A stretch of 64,000 nt of DNA from Krasilnikovozyma curviuscula (lineage: Eukaryota; Basidiomycota; Tremellomycetes; Cystofilobasidiales; Mrakiaceae). The stretch spans positions 25,263 to 89,262 of the forward strand of contig MVAQ01000069.1 in assembly GCA_014825775.1 (NCBI GenBank). The letters run 5' to 3'. The notes beneath the pieces are model-generated. The model worked only from the letters and a program-made list of their open reading frames with translations, had not been told where the DNA came from and made no database searches. The position numbers and the translations under genes are program-made. This document shows, in pieces, positions 37,670-48,061 of this stretch; the stretch's first letter is position 1, and each line of letters starts with the position of its first letter.

Positions 37670-39843
37670 AACACTTACGACTACCCGACGGAAGGAATAT
37701 CTAGATTTTTTTTGTCTTAACAATGATATTAAAACTCATTCATCATTCTTGTGATCTCCGAAAGCTTTGGCCCGAGGTGGTTTCAGCTCGGATCTAAAAT
37801 GGAGCGTTGCATCACCACTGAGTCGAAGAATCAAAACAAAGTAGCCGCGGCGCAAAGTTCGTCTATTCCCCAATAAGCAGAGGCGTGGCTTGATGCATAT
37901 TGACTTTGAAAACGATTCAATGACGTAAGTCAGCCGCCTCTTGCTTGAAACCAATCTTCAGCACATGTCATTGCGCGCTGCCAAGTCAAAGCGAGAACAA
38001 CTATAAATCTACAGATCTTGTCTTAGCGAAGTGAGAAATTCTCTAGAATTTATGAAGATCAAGCCAAACGCAGAAACGCAAGAATGTCGTGCAAACAGGG
38101 GACGAACACGTCAGCGGCAGCCCCGCTTTTTGGCATTTGGGATAACTCGCAAGTGGATAAGTGGACATTACGACTCGGGTAGGAGCGACTTTTTTTTCTA
38201 TAATTCTAGTGTAGAGAACTAGTTTTCCAACAGTAGGTCCTGACTTTTCATTACGTTGTCATGCTGTTTTGTGCCTTGCCGTTAGTGATACTTTCGGTCT
38301 CTTTAAGAGATGTGGGACCTAATGCTTCCTAGAGAGACTCAGCTCAGTATGAGTTCCCACTCTAAGCAATCGGATTGATTTCCTCTCACTGGAAACTCTC
38401 AGGAAGATCGAGTTCTCATCATCAGCCTCTCTCTCGAGCGCGCCTTGCCATCTCGTTCCATCTCCGCTTGAAAGACCACCAGGACCTTGTCCATATTCAA
38501 TCATCGATCTCTTCCTGACAATAAGAAAAAACGTAACTACTCAAATCTTACCAACACGTTCACAACCCACATATCCTGCTCTGACGAATCCGAGTTGACC
38601 GCTGCGAAGATGTGCCCGCCATCTTTGCTTTGCCTTCTCGTTTCGGGCAGCGTCCATTCGAAAGATTTTCTTTCCCGTTTGAGAGAAATGTCTTAAGGAA
38701 CAATAATGGTGATCGACTGGAGGTACAGGCCCTGTCAATTATAGAAGGTTGGCCGAGGCGTTTGGTAGGGCCGATCTCTCGTACTTGGTTTCCCCTCAGC
38801 GATTCGCGGGTGTGGTTTCCGTCATGAATTGATCTGGCCAATCGTAGTGAGTAAGAGACTGAACTTTGTCTCCTTCTAAGTGACCTGTGACTGAACTGTA
38901 ACTGAACTCTGGTCTCGCTGTCTTTCTTATCAAACTGGCACCCTCCTCGTCCTAGATTCATGAAAAGAAAGTCAGGCGCGAAGGAGTAGTTTTTGCGCCG
39001 GAATTCTCTTGGCTATTCTTGCTCCAAATCCTAGAAAGTAAAGAGTTACATACAATTTTTGCATAATATACTATACAAGCAATGAGACAGATGAAAGTCC
39101 GAGATGGAATTTGTGAGACTGGAACACCGAGCGAGGACACCACGATACTGAGTGGGCCCTGCAGACAAAACGTGCTCGGCCTGAAATAGGGGACCTGAGA
39201 TAGTAGAAATCCGACCTGGCCTCTCTCCTTTTCCCACCATTTCCCATCAGAAATCACACTAGACAGAACGAGAGCGCCATGGTCTTTGTTTTCAGCGACG
39301 GCCATCAAATTAAAAGAGCGCCGATCATCAATCAATGGTCTGATCCAGGACTCCTTTCAATCGAGGACTGTTTTTGTGATACAATAATGTGCTCAGTCTT
39401 TTGGTCGACAGCTGAATTTAGGTTGAGAAGCAAAACACGACGCCGCAAAAGGAAAGTCACCGCTGAGTCGCGGCGGCGAAGCACCTAACTGGGGGGATGA
39501 CAATCTGAACGGCGACCAGAACCTGGTTCGAGAAGAGCAGATACAAGACACATTGCCAGAGAGAGAGAGAGAGACCCTAAGACGTATATAAGGAGACTGA
39601 CATGGCCATCACTGATTTTTTTCTCCTTCGTTTTACCAAACTTTCTTCCCTTCCCTTCCCTTCCCTAGGTTGCATCGACTGGGTCGTTTCCTACAGGCTA
39701 GAGTTCTTGTTCCCCAGAGGACTTGATCAACACTCTTTTACTCCCACCTTCCTTTCAATCGAGCAGGTCTCACCAATCTTCACCAATCTAGTCTAGTCCA
39801 CCCAACCCAACCTTATCCCAGCCCTGCTTTCCAGATTCGCATC
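37670..39843. other. Long intergenic region upstream of the WSC giant gene
   Basis: About 2.2 kb. The left part is the BiP 3' flank. Scattered frames up to about 130 codons (for example 38560-38961, minus) have no domain, signal peptide or convincing splicing. The right end is a promoter with a TATA box (39586-39593), a GA run and a long pyrimidine-rich leader with repeated TTCCC (39640-39670). A long upstream region is common for surface-protein genes with complex regulation, but no regulator site was identified. Confidence 0.5.
39586..39593 (+). promoter_or_regulatory. TATA box of the WSC giant gene
   Basis: GTATATAAGG at about 255 bases upstream of the ATG at 39844, just after a (GA) run at 39559-39573. 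The spacing would leave a 5' UTR of roughly 200-230 bases. Confidence 0.55.
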
Positions 39844-42800
39844 ATGCAGCTCTCAACATTCCTCAACCTCGTCCTCCCAATTCTGTTCCTGTCCAACTTC
39901 GTATCTGCCCGTGTCCCATCCGCCTTGCACAAGAGAAGAGCTGCTGCCTTAGCTGCGTCACCCAGGGCCAACGCTCCTGCCGACGCAGCCACAACTCTCG
40001 AGTCTCGTGGCTTTTTCGGTGGGGGTGGTCAATCAAGCAATGGTTACTACAATGCTTTGGGTGTGTATCAAGATGGTTTAACTACTTGGCCCTTTTGTTT
40101 TCCCAGCAACGGCGGCGCTTCCTACAGTGGATTCCAATACTGTTGTACCCTCTACTACTTCGGACAATGCCGTTGGGGTCCAACTGACACTGACCTCGAT
40201 ACGAACCCTACCGATTCCGGTTGGACTACCGACCAGATAAACACCTACATTGCTTCCGTCGCGTGAGTACTGCGCCAATTTGATGTTTTCGTCACCACGC
40301 CATGGCTGAGTGGTATCAACCATTCTTCATTCCCAGCTCGGCTGGTGCCCAATCAACTCAATCGATTGCCTCGATAGCCTCTACTGCCTCAGTCCAGTCG
40401 GTCATGGCCACCAAGAGCATCGCCAGTGTTTCAGCTGCCTCCGTGACTTCAGCTGCTGCTGCCCAATCTGTCTTGGCTGCTCAATCCACCGCTTCTGTTG
40501 GCTCTGTGTACGCATCGTTCCCTTGTTGAAAATTATTAAAAGATTCAATACTGACCAGCTCCTCTTTCTCGACCATGAATAGCTCCGCCAAGAATCTCGC
40601 CAGCGTTGCCTCTGTACAATCAGTTGCATCGGTCGCTTCAGCTGCCTCTGTTGCGTCCGTCGCATCTGTCAATGCTCAAGCTCTGTCCGCTCAATCTGCC
40701 GCCTCCATCGCTTCAGTCGCCAAGTAAGTTTGAGTAGTCGATGCTTGATTGAACGTGTCCACTGATACCCTGCTTTGGACTCATGAAGCGCTGCTCAAGC
40801 TGCTGTCTCCACTGCCAGCGTCGCCAGCGTCTCTGCTCAGTCTCTCGCCTCCAAGGCTTCCATCGCTGCTCAGCCGTCTATTGCTTCTGTCTCTGCTGCC
40901 TCAGCCGCCTCAGTCGCTGCTGCTCCATCAATTGCATCTGTCGTCTCAGTCTCAGCTCAATCCATCGCCTCAGTCGCCTCTGTGTCTGCTGTTTCCAAAA
41001 CCTCAGTCATCGCTGATGCTACAAGCACTTACGGCGTTCCTACCTCTAATAAAGGAGGTTACGTCGCCGGAATCTACGTTTACGGTAGTTACGTCTTCTC
41101 CTCCTGTTCTTCATCCAATAACGGAGCATCCTACTCCGGATTCCAATACTGTTGTACTCCAACCTTCATCTGGGGTGCTTGTAGATGGGCTCCAACGGAC
41201 ATTTCCACCGACTATGAAGGTTGGCAGGGCTACTCTGTTCCAGAGATGAACTACTGGATCGCTCAAGGTGCCATCAGTGCTTCCTCCATTGCGTCAGTCA
41301 ATCTCGCTACCAATTTCCTTGGCTTCATTTTCAGGCTGCTCTGACTCTGAACTATTCGTTGCGTTCAGTTCCATGGCCTCTACCGCTTCTTCCGCTTCCA
41401 CTGCCTCCGTCGGAGCTGCCTCAGCCTTATCTCTCTTGAACATCCAAGCCGCCGCTTCCAAAGCTTCTGTGTAAGTACTTTTCCAGTTCATCACTGAATA
41501 TGTTGCCTCGTAACTGACTAACCTTCGTCTCTCAAAGTGCCGCTGTCTCTGCCACCTCGGTTGCCGCTGTCGCTGCTGCCTCTGCTCTCAGTCAACTTGG
41601 TGTTCAGTCCGCAGCCTCTGTGGCATCCGTCGGTGCTGCTTCTCTTGCCTCTATGGCCTCTCAGTCTATTGCTTCTGCTGCTGCTCAAGCATCCCAGGCC
41701 GCTGTGTCTGCAGCTTCAGTTGCCTCCGTCGGTGCCGCTTCTGCCCTCAGCAAGCTCAATGCTCAATCTGTTGCCTCTGTTGCTTCTGTGTAGGTTGCAC
41801 TTCTTTTGTCGCATCTTGATTCGCCTCTTGATGAGCTAATATGAATTCTTCTTGATTTGATTTGATAGTGCTGCTGCCAGTGCTACCTCAGTCGCTGCCG
41901 TCGCCGCAGCTTCTGCTGCGTCTGTTGCTTCTGTTGGAGCTGCCTCTGCTTTAAGCCAACTTGGTGTTCAATCTCTCGCGTCTGTTGCATCTGTTGGTGC
42001 CGTGTCTGTTGCCTCCGTTGCATCTCAATCAGTCGCTTCTGCAGCTGCCCAGGCGTCTCAAGCCGCTGCTTCTGCTGCCTCAGTCGCTTCCGTTGGTGCT
42101 GCTTCAGCCCTTAGCCAGCTTGGTGTTCAGAGTGCTGCTTCTGTCGCCTCTGTGTAAGCTCAAGATCCTTTTGTGTTCCGAACCTCAACGCTAATCTTTG
42201 CTTGTTTTGGTTTCATAGTGCCGCTGCTTCAGTGACCTCAGTCGCCGCTGTCGCTGCAGCTTCAGCCACGTCTGTCGCTTCCATTGCTGCTGCCTCGGTA
42301 CTCAGCCAACTTGGAGTCCAGTCTGTTGCCTCTGTCGCATCTGTTGGTGCCGCCTCATTGGCTTCCATCGCTTCCAAGTCTGTCGCCTCCGCTGCTGCTC
42401 AAGCCTCCCAAGCTGCTGCTTCCGTTGCTTCCGTTGCCTCAGTCAGCGCTGCATCTGCTCTCAGCCAACTTAATGTCCAATCCATTGCTTCCGTTGCCTC
42501 TGTGTAAGTTCAGTCTCATTTCTCAAGCTCGCTGACTTGCAACTGACGATTCAACTACAAAAGCGCCGCCGCCAGTGCTACTTCTGTTGCTGCTGTTGCC
42601 GCAGCTTCTGCTGCGTCTGTTGCTTCAGTTGGAGCTGCCTCTGCTCTCAGCCAACTTGGTGTTCAGTCTCTCGCATCTGTTGCATCTGTTGGTGCCGTGT
42701 CTGTTGCCTCCGTTGCATCTCAATCAGTCGCTTCTGCAGCTGCCCAGGCGTCTCAAGCCGCTGCTTCTGCTGCCTCAGTCGCTTCCGTTGGTGCTGCTTC

Positions 42801-45800
42801 AGCCCTCAGCAAGCTTGGTGTTCAGTCTGCTGCTTCTGTTGCCTCTGTGTAAGTCCTACCTTCCGGGTTCTTCTAGCGCTTTTCTTAATTTCTCGTCATA
42901 ATTCCAGTGCCGCTGCCAGTGTTGCTTCTGTTGCTGTTGTTGCGGCTGCCTCAGCTACTTCAGTCGCCTCTGTTGCTGCTGCTTCCGCTCTTAGCCAGCT
43001 TGGAGTTCAATCAGTCGCCTCCGTTGCTTCAGTTGGCGCCGCATCAGCTCTCAGCCAACTTGGTGTTCAATCTCTTGCATCTGTAGCCTCAGTTGGCGCT
43101 GCCTCCATCGCTTCTATTGCCTCCAAGTCTGTCGCTTCTGCCGCTGCTCAAGCTTCCCAAGCTGCTGCCTCTGCTGCTTCTGTCGCTTCGGTAGGTGCCG
43201 CCTCCGCTCTTAGTCAACTAGGCGTTCAATCCGTCGCTTCCGTTGCATCTATGTAAGTCCTGCTCTCTAAGAACTATGTATGGAAGATCGGCTAAACCAC
43301 CTCTTATTGTGCAGTGCTGCTGCGAGCGCTACCTCTGTCGCTGCTGTCGCTGCTGCCTCTGCTGCCTCTGTTGCTTCGGTTGGAGCCGCTTCCGCTCTCA
43401 GTCAACTCGGTGTCCAATCTCTTGCTTCAGTTGCTTCAGTAAAAGCTGTCTCCCTTGCGTCTGTCGCTTCTCAATCAGTTGCCTCCGCCGCTGCTCAAGC
43501 TTCCCAGGCCGCGGTTTCAGTTGCCTCTGTTGCTTCAGTTGGTGCTGCTTCTGCTCTCAGCCAGCTTGGAGTCCAATCTGCTGCCTCCGTTGCCTCTGTG
43601 TAAGCTGAATGAACCCTTTTCACCTGCATTCAAAACACTGCTAACCTTTCCTCATATTCTCAGTGCCGCTGCCAGTGTTGCTTCTGTTGCTGTTGTTGCG
43701 GCTGCCTCAGCTACTTCAGTCGCCTCTGTTGCTGCTGCTTCCGCTCTTAGCCAGCTTGGAGTTCAATCAGTCGCCTCCGTTGCTTCAGTTGGCGCCGCAT
43801 CAGCTCTCAGCCAACTTGGTGTTCAATCTCTTGCATCTGTAGCCTCAGTTGGCGCTGCCTCCATCGCTTCTATCGCCTCCAAGTCTGTCGCTTCTGCCGC
43901 TGCTCAAGCCTCTCAAGCTGCGGCATCTGCTACTTCAGTCGCTGCAGTTGCTGCTGCTTCTGCTGCATCCATCGCCTCTGTCGGAGCTGCTTCTGCCCTT
44001 AGCCAACTTGGTGTTCAATCTCTCGCCTCCGTCGCTTCTGTCGGCGCTGCTTCACTCGCGTCCGTTGTCTCAGCCTCTGCTGCAGCTCAAGCTAGCTCCA
44101 TTGCTCTCAAGGTTCGTTTCATCACTCATTCTTGACTTTGGTCGGTTCTCACTTCGTTATGGCTTATGGCTTGTTTTAGACTGGAGTGATTGTCTCCAAC
44201 CTTTATGGTTACACCCCGACTTCTCCATCTTTCGTTGCTGAAGGTACTTCAGGGCGCGCCTTGACAGGATCCAGCTTCTCATCTGGAACTTCAATGACTA
44301 TTCCATCTTGCTTGTCTTACTGTGGTAGCTTAGGCTACCCATACGCTGGTATCGAATACGGTAAGCTTCAAAATTGGCAGCGACACAGCTCAACCCGACT
44401 GACTTCCTTTTACTGCCACGTTATTGTACTTGCTAGGTGCGGAGTGTTATTGTGGTGGAGCTCTTGTCAACGGCGCCAGTCTTTCCAACGCTGCTGCTAC
44501 TACGACCCCAATGACCTGCACCGGTAACTGTACGTGCGCACCCCCTCACTCTACTGATTAAATTTAAGCTAATTTTTTTTCTCCGGTCGCACTTTCAGCC
44601 TCCAGCATTTGTGGTGGACCAGACGCTCTCACCATGTACTACTCATCAACTCTCGCTACCACCTACGGTTTAGGCTCTGCCGCTTCTTCGGTTGTCGCAG
44701 CTGCTACTTCCGTCGCCGGCTCTGTTGTCTCCAGCGCCATCGCTCAAGCTTCATCCCTCGCTGGTGCCGCTGCCTCTGTTGTATCCTCTGCTGTTGCTGC
44801 TCAAGCCTCTACAGTCTCTGGAACTGTTGGTACCATCATTACCAACGCTTACGGATATACTCCAACTTCACCATCCTATGTTGCTGAAGGTACCTCCGGC
44901 CGTGCCTTGACAGGATCCAGCTTCTCATCTGGAACTTCAATGACTATTCCATCTTGCTTGTCATACTGTGGTAGCTTAGGTTATCCATATGCTGGTATTG
45001 AATACGGTCAGTTCCTCTTTCGCGTCGAAATGTCGCTCTGTGACTAACTTCCTGTCACAAAATACTTGCATAGGTGCCGAGTGCTACTGTGGTGGATCCC
45101 TTGTCAACGGTGCTTCTCTTTCTAATGCTGCTGCTACTACTACCCCAATGGCCTGTACTGGTAACTGTGAGTATAACTTTCAAACATCTGTCCCACCCAA
45201 TATCTAATCACACTTCCTCTCCTCTAGCCTCCAGTTTCTGTGGTGGACCAGACGCTCTCACCATGTACTACTCATCAACTCTTGCTACCACCTACGGTTT
45301 AGGCTCTGCCGCTTCTTCGGTTGTCGCAGCTGCTACTTCCGTCGCCGGCTCTGTTGTCTCCAGCGCCATCGCTCAAGCTTCATCCCTCGCTGGTGCCGCT
45401 GCCTCTGTTGTATCCTCTGCTGTTGCTGCTCAAGCGTCTGCTGTTGCTGGGACTGTTGCTGTCGTAGTGTCCAACACTTTTGGCTACGCTCCAACCTCAC
45501 CATATTATGTTGCTGAAGGTACTTCTGGATTGGCTTTGACTGGAGACTCCTACTCCTCTGGAACTGCTATGACCATTGCTTCATGTTTGGCTTATTGTGG
45601 TGCCACTGGTGCCCCATACGCTGGTCTCGAATACGGTGAGTTTTGGATCCAATTCCCCTGATTGCATACTCAACTACTGATAGTTGACTGTCTGTTATTA
45701 TTACCCAGGCTCGCAGTGTTATTGTGGAAGTGCTTTGTCAAACGGTGCCTCTCTGTCCAAGGCTGCCGCTACTACCACTCCAATGGCATGCTCCGGAGAT

Positions 45801-48061
45801 GGTGAGAGCTCGATCTTCTTCGCATCTACATCATTTCAATTCTAACTAGTTCTCTTTAATAATTTTCAGCTTCCTCTTACTGCGGAGGTCCATCTGCTCT
45901 TGCTTTGTACTACTCCTCCTCTCTCAACGCTGTGTGGAGTGCTGTAAGTCCACTTCACTTTGCCTCTCAATCGAGGAACCTCCCTTTCTGACCTTTGAAT
46001 ATTTATAATAGGCTACCAAGCTTGATGGTCTCATACTCTCTTCAGGACTCAGCACATACGGCTACACTCTTGCCAGCTCTTCACTCATCGCTGAAGGTAC
46101 CAGCGGACGAGCTTTGACTTCTGACTCTACCACTTCATCTGCCATGACACCAACAATGTGTATGCAATACTGCGGTGCCCAAGGCTATCCTTACGCTGGT
46201 ATTGAGTACGGTAAGTTGATCGATCAAGGATCCTTCCTGAATCACCGCAACTTACTTCATTCTCGCTGCTCCATTCAGGATCCCAATGTTATTGCGGAAA
46301 CGAGTTATCCAATGGTGCTAGTCTAAATCTCACCTCCTCCAACACTGCTATGGCTTGCGCGGGACTTGCATCGACTGCTTGTGGCGCCGGCAGTGCTTTG
46401 GTCCTCTACTACTCCAGCTCTCTCGTTAAAGCCGTTGTTGGCCCAATCTATGGAACTCTTGCTTCTGGATACTCCATCCTCTCCTCCACTCCATGTATCA
46501 CCGAGCTTTCGAGCGGCAGGGTTCTTTCAGCGGATTCTCTCTACGACAACAACAGTGAGTGCAAACCCCCATCTAAAATCCTTTTTTACGCCCAGATGCT
46601 AATTTGCGTTGATATTTCAAGTGACTCCTCTCATGTGTACAAACTATTGTTCCTCCAAGGGATACTCATACGCTGGAATTGAATATTGTACGTTTCGACG
46701 CATCACCTCTAAACGCCGCTCCTCGTCAAGCTCACCACGCTTTCTTCTCTTCCACAGCTACCCAGTGTTACTGTGGCTCTACTCTGACAGCTTCTGCCTC
46801 TTCTGCTTGTACCATGAAGTGTGGAGGTAACAGCACCCTTACCTGTGGAGGAAGTGACGCCTTGACCGTCTTCTACTCCTCGACCGTTCAGGTCGCGAAG
46901 GCTGTCCTCTCCACCGGCTTCCAAGTCGCCAACGTCTCTTGCATTGCTGAAGCTTCCTCTGGTAGAATCCTTGCTGCTTCCTCTACGGCTAGCGACAGCA
47001 TGACTCCTCTTATGTGTACTGCCTACTGTGCCGCTGGAGGATACGCTTACTCTGGTGTTGAATACGGTGAGTATCTACTTTTCGGCTCCCAAAAGTTTAC
47101 CAAAAACTTTGTATAGGATCTGATTATTTATTTGGTAGGCCGAGAATGTTATTGTGCGTCTTCCTACCCAACCAATGCTGTTGCATCTTCCAACTGCAAC
47201 ATGCCGTGTGCCGGAAACTCCACCTTGGACACCAACAGCTGTGGTGGTAGCGGTGCTCTGAACCTCTACTACAACCCATCCTTGGTCACCTCTGTTGTTT
47301 CGGCTGCTGTCACCACTCTTTCCAACGGATATGCTTCTGGTGGATGTGTTCAGGAAATTTCGGGTCGATTGCTCAGCAAGGCTTCCACTTGTAAGTTTCC
47401 GAGATTCTCAGATGTCCAGTAATTACCTTTCTCACTTGATTCCCTCCTTTTTCTTCCTCAAGCCGACTCTGCCATGACTCCTCTCATGTGTACCAATTGG
47501 TGTGAAGCCCGAGGATACAATCAAGCTGGCCTCGAATACGGAACCGAGTGCTATTGTTCCTCCGGTGTCGATCTCACGTCTGCAGCCGTCTCAGGACAGT
47601 GTAACATGGCATGTGGTGGTAACTCTTCCTCCATCTGTGGTGGTCCAAACGCTATCAACATTTACACCATCGCCAAAGCCGTCGCTGCGACTGTCACCCT
47701 CCCAACTGGTTGGTCTGATTTGGGATGTATCTCCGATAGCAGTGCTCGAACCTTCAGCACTTACATGTATGCGAGAGATGATGGTGAGTTTTTTTTTCCT
47801 TCTTATACCACACGACATAGTCTACAGCCGCTTACTCCATGGGTCTTCGTAGTCACAATCGAGTCTTGCGCCATCTCTTGTGAGAACTCTGGATATACTA
47901 TGGGTGGTGTGACTTATTCCAACCAGTGCTACTGTGGTAACTCGTTGCTTAACGGAGGAGCTTCTATCGCGTCGTCTTCGTGCTCCATGTCCTGCGCCGG
48001 AAACGGCGGTGAGATCTGTGGAGGCAGTTGGGCTCTGAGCGCCTTTGGTGCCTCTTCCTAA
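39844..48061 (+). CDS. Giant secreted protein: two novel Cys modules, Ala/Ser/Val repeat array, eight WSC domains
   Basis: Twenty-six exons join to 2,167 residues with every phase consistent: 39844-40262, 40337-40507, 40583-40723, 40789-41292, 41369-41470, 41538-41789, 41869-42153, 42219-42503, 42564-42848, 42908-43252, 43315-43599, 43664-44111, 44180-44360, 44437-44529, 44599-45006, 45074-45166, 45228-45635, 45709-45801, 45870-45943, 46012-46210, 46279-46554, 46622-46687, 46758-47066, 47139-47390, 47463-47783, 47853-48061. Signal peptide ([20 protein letters not shown]), then a KRR processing-like site. Residues about 66-139 and 330-411 are two copies of a module with [12 protein letters not shown] and CRWxPTD. 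Residues about 412-1174 are repeats of ASV triplets and [13 protein letters not shown]. The rest has eight WSC domains ([22 protein letters not shown], [21 protein letters not shown]). No GPI signal or membrane segment ends the protein. WSC domains bind carbohydrate, so a wall or matrix role is likely, but unproven. Confidence 0.88.
41538..44100 (+). repeat. Tandem exon-repeat array, 285-nt (95-residue) modules
   Basis: Exons 7, 8, 9 and 11 of the giant gene (41869-42153, 42219-42503, 42564-42848, 43315-43599) are each exactly 285 nt. Exon 6 (252 nt), exon 10 (345 nt) and the first part of exon 12 are length variants of the same module. All are bounded by phase-2 introns, and each ends in ...GCCTCTGT before the donor. 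Every module carries two [13 protein letters not shown] blocks separated by [13 protein letters not shown]. Exon 10 has an extra 20-residue unit. Confidence 0.9.
42908..43155 (+). repeat. Near-identical segment shared with 43664-43911
   Basis: The first about 248 bases of exon 10 match the first about 248 bases of exon 12 (43664-43911) with only one difference noticed by eye (ATTGCC against ATCGCC), including silent positions. Introns in front of the two exons differ, so the identity is confined to coding sequence, suggesting gene conversion or recent exon duplication. Confidence 0.8.
44599..45446 (+). repeat. Near-identical duplicated WSC/linker block
   Basis: The start of exon 15 (44599-44815) and the start of exon 17 (45228-45444) are almost identical over about 215 bases, covering the end of a WSC domain and an Ala/Ser linker. 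The exon 13 segment GAAGGTACTTCAGG onward likewise recurs at 44883-45006. Exons 15 and 17 are both 408 nt. One WSC-plus-linker unit of about 630 genomic bases has been duplicated. Confidence 0.8.

Noticed and set aside
38560..38961. 133-codon minus-strand open frame in the BiP-WSC gap
   Set aside because: Arg/Ser-rich chance-like sequence, no conserved motif, overlapping frames on the other strand are equally long.
41538..44100. CRISPR-like or satellite array
   Set aside because: The repeats are coding exons with phase-2 introns in one continuous frame, not short repeats with unique spacers.
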